The notes beneath the pieces are model-generated. The model was not told the origin of the DNA, ran no database searches, and saw nothing but the letters and a program-made list of their open reading frames with translations. A program made the position numbers and the translations under genes. From assembly GCF_016863095.1 (NCBI RefSeq), contig NZ_BOOF01000005.1, positions 248,001 to 312,000 of the forward strand: 64,000 nucleotides of DNA, given 5' to 3'. Source of the DNA: Microbispora siamensis. GTDB lineage: Bacteria > Actinomycetota > Actinomycetes > Streptosporangiales > Streptosporangiaceae. Positions 32,104 to 39,969 of this stretch are shown piece by piece (position 1 is the first letter of the stretch; every line of letters begins with the position of its first letter).

Positions 32104-33183
32104 GTGCCCGTTGATCAGCAGAGCCTGCACGTCAAGTCCGTGGTCGCCGACACCCACAACGACCTGCTCATGGCCGTGTCCGCCCGGCCGCCCGCGATAT
32201 GGGCCTCGTTCTTCCGCGAGCGGTGGCTTCCCCAGCTCGTCGAGGGCGGGGTCGACGTGCAGGTGCTGCCCGTGTTCGTGGAGAGCCAGTTCCGCCCCGA
32301 GGGCGCGCTGCGCCAGACGCTGCGGATGATCGAGTGCGCCCACGTGCTGGCCGAGGGCAACGCCGACGCGGTGGCGCTGTGTCACGACGGGCAGCAGATC
32401 GACGAGGCCCTCGCCCTCGGCAGGATCGCCCTGGTGCTGGCCCTGGAGAGCATGCCGGGGATCGACGAGAGCGTCGAGCTGATCCCGACCCTGCACCGCC
32501 TCGGGGTCCGCGTCGCCTCGATCGCCCACTGGGGCCGTACGGCTCTCGCCGACGGCAGCGGCCAGGACGGCACCGGCTCCAGGCTCACCAGCCACGGTGT
32601 CGAGGCGCTGCGCGAGATGGAACGGCTCGGCATGATCTTCGACATCTCCCACCTGGGCGCCACGGGCGTCGCGCACGTGCTGGAGATCGCGACCCGGCCC
32701 GTCATCGCGACCCACTCCTCCGCGCGTGCCCTGCGCGACCACCACAGGAACCTCACCGACGACCAGCTCAGGGGCGTCGCCGCAGGGGGCGGTGTCGTCT
32801 GCGTGAACTTCCTCGCCGCCTTCCTCACCGAGGACGCCCGCTCGGCCACGATCGACCACCTCGTGGACCACATCGAGCACGTCGCGGGCGTCGCCGGCAT
32901 CGACCACGTGGGCCTCGGCCCCGATTTCGTGCGCGAGGTGTACGAGGACCTCACGCCGCCGTGCTGCGAGGGCTTCAGCTACTCCGGGATCGACTCGGGC
33001 GCGGCCATCCCGGGGCTGGAGGGCCCGCGCGGCCTGCCGCTGGTGACCGACGCGCTGGTCAAGCGGGGTTTCTCCGACGAGGAGATCCAGAAGATCCTGG
33101 GCGCCAACGTGATGCGCCTGTTCCGCGCGGAGCTGGGCCGTACGGCCCGGGAACGGCCCGAGCCCGAACGGCCGCGGCGGTGA
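32104..33183 (+). CDS. Membrane dipeptidase-type peptidase (family M19)
   Basis: A 359-residue zinc dipeptidase. The metal ligands of the renal-dipeptidase family are visible: DTHNDL near residue 15-20, ALESMPG (Glu), ISHLGATG and ATHSSARAL (His pair), and IDHVGLGPDF (Asp). Start GTG 32104 has GGAAGG 9 bases before it. No signal peptide is seen, so it acts in the cytoplasm. It is coupled to an M20 peptidase gene whose GTG overlaps its stop. The pair probably degrades small peptides, possibly including D-amino-acid dipeptides; the substrate is inferred. Confidence 0.92.
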   Translation: MPVDQQSLHVKSVVADTHNDLLMAVSARPPAIWASFFRERWLPQLVEGGVDVQVLPVFVESQFRPEGALRQTLRMIECAHVLAEGNADAVALCHDGQQIDEALALGRIALVLALESMPGIDESVELIPTLHRLGVRVASIAHWGRTALADGSGQDGTGSRLTSHGVEALREMERLGMIFDISHLGATGVAHVLEIATRPVIATHSSARALRDHHRNLTDDQLRGVAAGGGVVCVNFLAAFLTEDARSATIDHLVDHIEHVAGVAGIDHVGLGPDFVREVYEDLTPPCCEGFSYSGIDSGAAIPGLEGPRGLPLVTDALVKRGFSDEEIQKILGANVMRLFRAELGRTARERPEPERPRR

Positions 33184-34442
33184 ACCTGGAGGCCATGCTG
33201 GCCGACCTCGAGGAGCTGGTGCTCTGCGAGTCGTACTCCACCGACCACGAGGCGGTGGCGCGCAGCGCGCGGGTCGTCGGGGCGCTGGGCCGCAGGCTGC
33301 TGGGGGCCGAGCCGGAGACCCTGGTGATCGACGGGGTCACCCACCTGCGCTGGTCGTTCGGCCCGCCGCGGGTCCTGCTACTGGGTCACCACGACACGGT
33401 CTGGCCGGTCGGCACGCTGCGCGAGCATCCCTGGTCGGTGGCCGACGGGGTGGCGCGGGGGCCGGGCGTGTTCGACATGAAGGCCGGTCTCGTGCAGCTC
33501 TTCCACGCGGTCGCCTCGCTGCCGTCCCCCGACGGCCTGACCGTGCTCGTCGTCGGGGACGAGGAGCTCGGCTCGCCGACCTCCCGCCCGGTGATCGAAT
33601 CGATCGCGTCGCGGTGCGCCGCCGCGTTCGTGCTGGAGGCCAGCGCGGACGGCGGCGCGCTGAAGACGGCCCGCAAGGGCATCTCGCGCTACGAGCTGAC
33701 CGTGCACGGCCGGGCCGCGCACGCCGGCCTCGAACCCGAGCTGGGGGCCAACGCCGGTGTCGAACTGGCCCACCAGGTGCTGGCCATCGCGGGCATCGCG
33801 GCCCAGGTCGAGTCGTCGTCCAGGGCGGGGGCGACGTCGGTGACGCCCACCATGCTGACCGCGGGGACGAGCACCAACACGGTGCCGGCCCGGGGCCGGG
33901 TCGCCGTCGACGTCCGCGTGCCCGACCTGGCGGCGCAGCGGCGGGTGGACGAGCTGATGCGGGCGCTGGCCCCGCACACTCAGGGCGTCCGGCTGGAGCT
34001 GCGCGGCGGGCCGAACCGCCCGCCGCTCGACCCCGCCGCCTCCGCCGGGCTGTTCGAGGTCGCCGTACGGCTCGCCGCCGAGCTGGGGATGGCGCCGCTG
34101 CGCGGGGTGTCGGTCGGCGGCGGCTCTGACGGCAACTTCACCGCGGGCGTCGGCTGCCCGACACTCGACGGCCTGGGCGCGGTGGGGGGCGGCGCGCACG
34201 CCGCCGAGGAGCACGTCCTGGTCGCCGAGATGCCGGTCCGCGCCCGCCTGGTCGCGGCGCTGGTCGCGTACGTGCTGTCGGGCGGGCCGATCAGCGGCCC
34301 CAGCGGACCCGGCGGCGCCGATCCCACACCGGCCGATCCCACACCGGCCGATCCCACACCGGCCGATCCCACACCGGCCGATCCCACACCGGTCTATCCC
34401 ACGCCGCGGGACGTGAAGCAGACCGCCGGGGAGACCGCGTGA
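33180..34442 (+). CDS. M20-family metallopeptidase (glutamate carboxypeptidase-like)
   Basis: A 420-residue M20 peptidase. The active-site landmarks are GHHDTVWPVG, GPGVFDMKAG and GDEELGSPTS; the lid domain carries HGRAAHAGLEPE and GGGSDGNFTAG. These bind two zinc ions and cleave terminal residues from peptides or folate-like conjugates. GTG 33180 overlaps the dipeptidase stop. The last 45 residues are a non-conserved tail with five ADPTP repeats, encoded by a 15-base tandem repeat. The next gene starts inside the stop codon. Confidence 0.9.
   Translation: MNLEAMLADLEELVLCESYSTDHEAVARSARVVGALGRRLLGAEPETLVIDGVTHLRWSFGPPRVLLLGHHDTVWPVGTLREHPWSVADGVARGPGVFDMKAGLVQLFHAVASLPSPDGLTVLVVGDEELGSPTSRPVIESIASRCAAAFVLEASADGGALKTARKGISRYELTVHGRAAHAGLEPELGANAGVELAHQVLAIAGIAAQVESSSRAGATSVTPTMLTAGTSTNTVPARGRVAVDVRVPDLAAQRRVDELMRALAPHTQGVRLELRGGPNRPPLDPAASAGLFEVAVRLAAELGMAPLRGVSVGGGSDGNFTAGVGCPTLDGLGAVGGGAHAAEEHVLVAEMPVRARLVAALVAYVLSGGPISGPSGPGGADPTPADPTPADPTPADPTPADPTPVYPTPRDVKQTAGETA
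34317..34406 (+). repeat. 15-base tandem repeat in the M20 gene tail
   Basis: GCCGATCCCACACCG occurs five times exactly (34317-34391), followed by one altered copy (GTCTATCCCACGCCG). Each unit encodes ADPTP. Because 15 is a multiple of three, changes in copy number keep the frame and only lengthen or shorten the tail. Confidence 0.95.
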
Positions 34443-35278
34443 ACCCGTGCGATCCCGTCGCCGCCCGGGATCAGGCGGCCCGGGCGGCCGCGCGGCGCGG
34501 CCTGCGGATCGCCGAGCTGCGCACGGTCGCCGAGTTCGAGCGCGTGGTCCGGCTGTTCGACGGCATCTGGCGTCCGGAGCCCTGGAACCCGCCGATCACG
34601 GCGGAGCTGATGCGGGCGCTGACCCACGCGGGCGGGTACGTCGCCGGGGCGTTCGACGGCCCGGAACTCGTCGGGGCCGCCGTCGCCTTCCTCGCGGCGC
34701 CGGCGGGGCAGGCGCTGCACTCGCACGTGACCGGCGCCGTGCGGCCCGGCGCCGGGTTCGCACTCAAGCTGCACCAGCGGGCCTGGGCCCTGGAGCGCGG
34801 CCTGAGCCGGATCACCTGGACCTTCGATCCCCTCGTGCGCCGCAACGCCCACTTCAACCTGGCCAAGCTGGCCGCCCTGCCGGAGGAGTACCTGCCCGAC
34901 TTCTACGGCCCGATGGGCGACGCGGTCAACGCCGGCGACGAGTCCGACCGCGTCCTCGCGGTGTGGCGGCTCGACGACCCACGGGTGGCGCGGGCCTGCG
35001 ACGGCCTGCCGCACCGGCCCGCCGGAGCGGACGGCGCGGTGACCGCGCTCGCCGAGCGGGACGGCCGGCCGGTGGCGCTGCCCGCGGACGGGCCTGCCGT
35101 GCTCGTCGCCGTGCCGGCGGACGTGGAGACCCTGCGCCGCGCCGACCCGGATGCGGCCAAGGACTGGCGGCACGCCGTACGCGACGTGCTGGGCGGGCTG
35201 ATGGCGCAGGGCCGTACGGTGACGGGCTTCGCCGGCGGCTGCTACGTCGTCGAGCGGCGCTCCCCTGCCCGGGAGTGA
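34439..35278 (+). CDS. GNAT-superfamily protein (COG3375-like acetyltransferase)
   Basis: A 279-residue protein with a GNAT fold: LRIAELRTVAEFERVV starts the fold, VAGAFDGPELVGAAVAFLA forms the central strands, HSHVTGAVRP the acetyl-CoA region, and ITWTFDPLVRRNAHFNLAKL a family-specific block. Members of this group often sit beside peptidase or amidohydrolase genes. It overlaps the M20 stop by four bases and completes a three-gene operon. The acceptor substrate is unknown. Confidence 0.85.
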   Translation: MNPCDPVAARDQAARAAARRGLRIAELRTVAEFERVVRLFDGIWRPEPWNPPITAELMRALTHAGGYVAGAFDGPELVGAAVAFLAAPAGQALHSHVTGAVRPGAGFALKLHQRAWALERGLSRITWTFDPLVRRNAHFNLAKLAALPEEYLPDFYGPMGDAVNAGDESDRVLAVWRLDDPRVARACDGLPHRPAGADGAVTALAERDGRPVALPADGPAVLVAVPADVETLRRADPDAAKDWRHAVRDVLGGLMAQGRTVTGFAGGCYVVERRSPARE

Positions 35279-35432
35279 GACGGGCGGCGTGACCCGGCGC
35301 TGCGTACGGGCCGGAATGGGTAAGGACCGGACAGCGGCGTCCCGGCGACGGCGTCGATCATCGGCAGGGGTAACGTGCCAGGTGAGCCGGGTGGGGACAC
35401 CCTGACGGCGGCCGCGAGGCCTGAATGGTCAT

Positions 35433-35453
35433 CTGATTACCGGGGGGAATCAG
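35433..35453 (+). promoter_or_regulatory. Hairpin with the ribosome site in its loop, before the kinase start
   Basis: CTGATT (35433-35438) pairs with AATCAG (35448-35453). The 9-base loop contains the GGGGGG ribosome-binding run, and the GTG start follows directly. The stem is short but in the right place to affect initiation. Confidence 0.4.
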
Positions 35454-36803
35454 GTGAGCGGGTGGCGGGGATCCTCGGTGCGGATCCGCTTGACGGTGCT
35501 GGCGAGCGCGGTGATGGCTCTCCTGTGCGCCGTCGCCGTGCTGCTGGTCCTCGGGATCCTGCACGGCACCGCCGAGCGGTACAAGACCGACGAGATCACC
35601 ACCACCGCCGTACGCCTCGCCTACCAGGCCAAGCGCGACCGGCTGCCTCCGGTGCTGCTGGACCCGGGCGTGGCCGGCGTGCAGGTGATCGACAACAACG
35701 GCCGGATCGTCTCCGTCAGCGACACCCTGACCGGCCGCCCGCGCATGGCCGCGTTCCGGCCGGAGCTGACGACCCCGGAGACGAGCAAGGTGCTGTGCGC
35801 CTCCCCGGCGTTCCCGGACCGGTGCATGGTCGTCGTCGCGTTCCGCTTCCACAACACCGGGGGCCTGTGGACGATCTACGCGGCCGACGACACCGTGCCG
35901 TGGTACGTCAGCGGCCCGCTGCTGGCGGCGCTGCTCGGCGGCTCGCTCCTGCTGGTCGGGCTCACCGTGCTCGGCACGTACCAGACCGTGCGCAAGGCGC
36001 TCGGCCCGGTGGAGGCGATCACGGGCAAGCTCGCCCGGATCACCGCGACCGACCTGAGCCAGCGCGTGCCGGTGCCGAAGTATCACGACGAGATACGGCG
36101 GCTCGCCGAGACCGCCAACCAGACCCTGGACCGGGCGGAGATGGCCGTCGAGCGGCAGCGGCGCTTCGCCTCCGACGCCTCCCACGACCTGCGCAGTCCG
36201 CTGACCGCGATGCGCACGGAGATCGAGGAGGCGTTGCTGCACAGCGAGGACGCCGACTGGCCGGCCACCGGGCGCGCCCTGCTGAGCAGTTGCGACCGCC
36301 TGCAGGCGCTCGTGACCGACCTGCTCCAGCTCGCCCGGCTCGACGCAGGCGCGCCGCCCCGCCGCGAGCCCGCCGACCTCGGCGGCCTCGCCGCCCGTGA
36401 GCTCGACCGCAGGTCGCGCAAGGTGGAGGTGGTGCGGCACCTGGCGCCCGGCGTGATCGTCGTCGGCGATCGGCTGGCCCTGGCGCGCCTGCTCAACAAC
36501 CTCCTCGACAACGGCGAGCGGCACGCGGTGTCCAGGCTCACGGTGACCGTGCGGCGGGAGGACGGCAAGGGCGTGCTGGAGGTGCTCGACGACGGCGCCG
36601 GGATCCCGCCCGACAAGCGGGAACTGGTCTTCCAGCGCTTCACCCGGCTCGACGCCGCCCGGTCGAAGGACGCCGGCGGCACCGGGCTCGGGCTGTCCAT
36701 CGCCCGCCAGATCGCCCAGGCGCACGGGGGGACGCTCACGATCGAGGACAGCGACCGGGGCGCCCGCTTCGTGCTGCGGCTCCCGCTCGCGCCCGCCCGG
36801 TGA
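35454..36803 (+). CDS. Membrane sensor histidine kinase (orphan)
   Basis: A 449-residue kinase: first membrane span at about 10-35, an extracytoplasmic sensor domain to about 160 with two Cys (VLCASPAFPDRC) that could form a disulfide, second span at about 163-187, HAMP, HisKA with DASHDLRSPLT, N-box LLNNLLDNGERHA, and ATP lid DDGAGIP and GGTGLGLS. No response-regulator gene is adjacent, which is unusual for this type. It converges with the ThDP enzyme gene, with a gap of four bases. The stimulus and partner are unknown. Confidence 0.93.
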   Translation: MSGWRGSSVRIRLTVLASAVMALLCAVAVLLVLGILHGTAERYKTDEITTTAVRLAYQAKRDRLPPVLLDPGVAGVQVIDNNGRIVSVSDTLTGRPRMAAFRPELTTPETSKVLCASPAFPDRCMVVVAFRFHNTGGLWTIYAADDTVPWYVSGPLLAALLGGSLLLVGLTVLGTYQTVRKALGPVEAITGKLARITATDLSQRVPVPKYHDEIRRLAETANQTLDRAEMAVERQRRFASDASHDLRSPLTAMRTEIEEALLHSEDADWPATGRALLSSCDRLQALVTDLLQLARLDAGAPPRREPADLGGLAARELDRRSRKVEVVRHLAPGVIVVGDRLALARLLNNLLDNGERHAVSRLTVTVRREDGKGVLEVLDDGAGIPPDKRELVFQRFTRLDAARSKDAGGTGLGLSIARQIAQAHGGTLTIEDSDRGARFVLRLPLAPAR

Positions 36804-36807
36804 CGGT

Positions 36808-38490
36808 TCAGTCCTCCTCGGGTACGACGATCACGGTGGGCGCCGGGACGCGCAGAGCCTCGGCGACCGCCTCCTCAAGCTCCCCCGGCGTCTTGACGGC
36901 ACGGCCCCGGGCTCCGTACGCGGCGGCCAGGGCGGGGAAGTCGGGCGCGTGCAGGTCCACGGCGACCGGCCGCATGCCCCGCTCCCGCATCTCCTCGCGG
37001 ATCTCCCCGAAGCCGCCGTTCGCGGAGACGACGATCGGCAGGCTCAGCTCCAGCTCCACCGCCGTGGCCAGCTCCTGGAGGCTGAACTGGAAGGCCCCGT
37101 CGCCGGCCAGCGCCACCACGGGGAGGTCGGGCCGCCCGAGCTTGGCGCCTATGGCGGCCGGCAACGCGAAGCCCAGCGTGCCGAACCCGGTGGGGAACAG
37201 GAACCGCCCGGGCGGGTCCATCGGCATGCCGACGAGCGCCCCGTGGTAGACGAACATCGAGTTGTCGCCCACCACGACGGTCTCCGGCGGCAGGGCCCGG
37301 CGCAGAGCCGCGAGCTGGCCCGACCACCTGCGGGTGAGCTCGTCGAGCTCCGCCTTGTGGCCCACGCCGGGATCCGGCTCCCGGCGCGGCAACGGCACGG
37401 CGCCCTTCCGGTCGAGCCGTTCCGCCAGCCCGCGCATGGCGAGCTCCGCGTCCGCGACGATCGCCACGTCGGCCACGTGGTCGCCGTGCATCTGCCCCGG
37501 GTCGATGTCGATGCGCACGAGGCGGCCGGACAGGACGAAGGCGTCGTCCCACAGGTCGGCCGGGCCGAGCTCGGTGCCGACGGCCAGCACGACGTCGCAC
37601 GCGGCGAGCCACCGGCGTACGGCCGCCAGGTGCAGCGTGGTGCCGAGCGCCAGCGGGTGGCTCTCCGGCACCGCGCCCTTGCCGTTGACCGTGGTCACGA
37701 CCCTCGCGCCGAGCCGTTCCGCCAGGCGCATCGCCAGACGCCCCACCGGCGGCTCGTCGTCCGGGCTCCCTCCATCCGGGCGCCGCCCGCCGGGGCCCCG
37801 CTCGCCTGGACACTGGGCGCCGCCGCCGAGCACGAGACCCGGTCGGCGCGCCGTGCGCAGCAGCCCGGCCGCCGCGTCGAGGGCCCGTGGGTCGGGCTCA
37901 CGGCGCGTGATCCGGTACGGCGGGACGATCTTCACCTGGCCCTTCAGGTCGAGCAGGTCGAAGGGGATCTCGATGTGGACCGGCCGGGGGCGTCCCTCGG
38001 CGAACCGCCCGAAGGCGCGGGCGACCGCGGCGGGGATCTCCCGCACGGTCGTCACCCGGTGGCTCCAGGCGCACAGCGCGTCGATCGCCCGCGACTGGTC
38101 CCTGCTCTCGTGCAGGTAGCCGCGGCCGTCGCGGGGATGGGCGGTGGGAACGCCCGGTGAGACGAGCAGGACCGGGGAGGAGTCGGAGTACGCCTGCCCG
38201 AGGGCCGTGGCCGCGTTGACCACACCGGGACCGGTGGTGGTGACGACGACGCCGGGCCTGCCGGTCACTCTGGCGTATCCGTCGGCGGCGTATCCCGCGC
38301 CCTGCTCGTGCCGGGGCGTCACGCATCGCACGCCCGCCCGGTCGAGCTCCTCGTAGATCGCGAGGTTATGGGTGCCCGGAATACCGAAAATCGTGTCGAC
38401 GCCGTGCAGGCGCAGCGCCTCGACCAGGGCGCGCGCCCCCGTGGGCGTCGTGATCGTCCCCGCCGGGGGGATCGGGTCATGGCCGTCCAC
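36808..38490 (-). CDS. Thiamine diphosphate-dependent enzyme (acetolactate synthase / oxoacid decarboxylase type)
   Basis: A 560-residue ThDP enzyme with three domains: N-terminal pyrimidine-binding domain with the catalytic Glu in RHEQGAGYAADG, a central Rossmann-like domain, and a C-terminal pyrophosphate domain with GDGAFQFS followed by ANGGFGE. It resembles 2-oxoacid decarboxylases such as 5-guanidino-2-oxopentanoate decarboxylase as much as acetolactate synthases. A 30-residue Gly/Pro/Asp insertion lies near residue 230 (PGERGPGGRRPDGG). GTG 38490 follows GGGAAG. The 2-hydroxyacid dehydrogenase gene just upstream on the same strand suggests a shared 2-oxoacid pathway. Confidence 0.85.
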   Translation of the reverse strand: MDGHDPIPPAGTITTPTGARALVEALRLHGVDTIFGIPGTHNLAIYEELDRAGVRCVTPRHEQGAGYAADGYARVTGRPGVVVTTTGPGVVNAATALGQAYSDSSPVLLVSPGVPTAHPRDGRGYLHESRDQSRAIDALCAWSHRVTTVREIPAAVARAFGRFAEGRPRPVHIEIPFDLLDLKGQVKIVPPYRITRREPDPRALDAAAGLLRTARRPGLVLGGGAQCPGERGPGGRRPDGGSPDDEPPVGRLAMRLAERLGARVVTTVNGKGAVPESHPLALGTTLHLAAVRRWLAACDVVLAVGTELGPADLWDDAFVLSGRLVRIDIDPGQMHGDHVADVAIVADAELAMRGLAERLDRKGAVPLPRREPDPGVGHKAELDELTRRWSGQLAALRRALPPETVVVGDNSMFVYHGALVGMPMDPPGRFLFPTGFGTLGFALPAAIGAKLGRPDLPVVALAGDGAFQFSLQELATAVELELSLPIVVSANGGFGEIREEMRERGMRPVAVDLHAPDFPALAAAYGARGRAVKTPGELEEAVAEALRVPAPTVIVVPEED

Positions 38491-38593
38491 GTATCACTTC
38501 CCGGGATAGCGGAGGGGTTTCCCTTGGGTTTCCCAAATGGTTTCCCCTTCCACGCATCGCCCTACCGTTCCGCGTGCCGCCTTTTTCCTCCGG

Positions 38594-39658
38594 CTAACGA
38601 AAACGGGGCCGGGAACGCGATCCGACCTCGTGTTCGTCCCATCCGTACGTCAGAACATTCTCAATGGACTTCACGGCTTGGCGCACCATCCGGTCCATCG
38701 CCTCGACGGTGTGGGAGGCGATATGCCCGGTGACCAGGAGGCGTTCGGGGAAATCCCGCCGCAATTCGATCGCCTCCTTGCATTCCGGGCCGTAGAAGCC
38801 GTCGAAGACCGCCATGCTGACGCGGCCCTTCTCCAGGCCGGTGTAAAGGGCGCCGGGACTGACGATGGCCGGGCGGGCCGTGTTGACGAGGATCGCACCC
38901 TCCGGCATCCGGCCGATCACCGACGAGTCGACCATCGACCTGGTCTCGCCGGTCTCCGGCACCATGACCACGAGGATGTCGCTGCCCGCGGCCAGGTCGA
39001 GCAGGGGCAGGTAGGAGATGCCGAGGTCCCGCTCGGCGTCCGGCCTGCGGGTGCGACTGTAGTAGGACACGCGGACGCCGAAGCCCCGGCGCAGGATCTC
39101 CGCGATCCGCCGGCCGTTCGCGCCCATGCCGATGATGCCGACGCTGCGGGCGGCGAGCTCGTGGGGCAGTTCGTCGGAGCCCTGCCAGCCGGGGACCCGG
39201 GCGCCCAGATGCCGGGGGATGCCCAGGTTGGCGTTGACGATCTGCGCGACCGTGAACGTCGCGACCGCGTCGGTGGCCGCCCCCGGCGTGCTCGTGACGG
39301 CGATGCCGAGCCGGTCGGCCGCCGCGGCGTCGACGAAGTTCTCGTAGCCCACCCCGAGGAAGGCCACGACCTTCAGCGTCTTGCGCGCCTCGCGCAGCAC
39401 CCGCGCGCTCGCCCGCTCCTCACCGCCGTGCAGATAGGCGACCGCTCCCCGCAGCTCGCGCACCAGCTGGTCCTCGGTCAGCGACGACGCGAGCCGCCGT
39501 ACGGTGAGCCCCTGCCGGGCGAGCGGCTCCAGCAGCGCCATGTCGATGCCCGCCCCGGTCACCAGGACCGTCCCACCCTTGGGGGCCGCTCCGGCCGCCG
39601 GCCACGGCTGCACGGGACGATAGTCCGTTATATCCCTTGGAGCCGCGGTTTGGGACAT
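38594..39658 (-). CDS. D-isomer-specific 2-hydroxyacid dehydrogenase
   Basis: A 354-residue NAD-dependent dehydrogenase. The cofactor motif is GMGANGRR. The catalytic Arg is in NTARPA, and the conserved His in GHIASHT. It interconverts 2-oxoacids and D-2-hydroxyacids; the substrate is unknown. ATG 39658. It lies 103 bases upstream of the ThDP enzyme on the same strand and is preceded by an AT-rich promoter region with a perfect 12 bp palindrome. Confidence 0.9.
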   Translation of the reverse strand: MSQTAAPRDITDYRPVQPWPAAGAAPKGGTVLVTGAGIDMALLEPLARQGLTVRRLASSLTEDQLVRELRGAVAYLHGGEERASARVLREARKTLKVVAFLGVGYENFVDAAAADRLGIAVTSTPGAATDAVATFTVAQIVNANLGIPRHLGARVPGWQGSDELPHELAARSVGIIGMGANGRRIAEILRRGFGVRVSYYSRTRRPDAERDLGISYLPLLDLAAGSDILVVMVPETGETRSMVDSSVIGRMPEGAILVNTARPAIVSPGALYTGLEKGRVSMAVFDGFYGPECKEAIELRRDFPERLLVTGHIASHTVEAMDRMVRQAVKSIENVLTYGWDEHEVGSRSRPRFR

Positions 39659-39680
39659 TTCAAATATCTCTCAGACTTAG

Positions 39681-39692
39681 GACATATATGTC
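39681..39692. promoter_or_regulatory. Palindrome GACATATATGTC upstream of the hydroxyacid dehydrogenase
   Basis: A perfect 12 bp palindrome 23 bases before ATG 39658, in an AT-rich patch exceptional for this DNA. GTGGTAT (39704-39710) and ATACCAC (39744-39750) form a second, wider inverted pair. Both may be regulator sites. Confidence 0.5.
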
Positions 39693-39922
39693 TGTTTTTC
39701 TCTGTGGTATCTCTCCAATCACAACAACCAGGCGGTGCACGAAATACCACGGATGGTCCAGGCGACGGAGCTGGAATCCAATGGTATAAGGGTTGTGGTG
39801 GTTCCGTCTCCACCTGAGTCGGAAAAGGAAACCCCTAGGGAGGGTCTGGGGACCCCGGCCTCGGTCCCGCCCGGCCACACGAGCGTGCCTTTCTTCGCGA
39901 CGGCAGCACGGAGAGGGCACGG

Positions 39923-39959
39923 AAGACGGCGCAGCGCAGTGAAGAGGGCGCAGCGCAGA
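39923..39959 (+). repeat. Two 19-base-spaced direct repeats before the SCO2524-like gene
   Basis: GAAGA(C/G)GGCGCAGCGCAG occurs twice with a 19-base period, ending about 11 bases before the ATG at 39970. The spacing of nearly two helical turns would suit a regulator, but the repeat is also close to the ribosome site. Confidence 0.6.
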
Positions 39960-39969
39960 GAGGGCCCAA

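Larger units (their letters stand above)
39659..39969. other. 311 bp divergent promoter region
   Basis: Non-coding. It holds the palindrome above, a TATAAG hexamer (39785-39790) that could be a -10 for the rightward operon, and a direct repeat of GGCGCAGCGCAG at 39928-39939 and 39947-39958. Confidence 0.5.
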
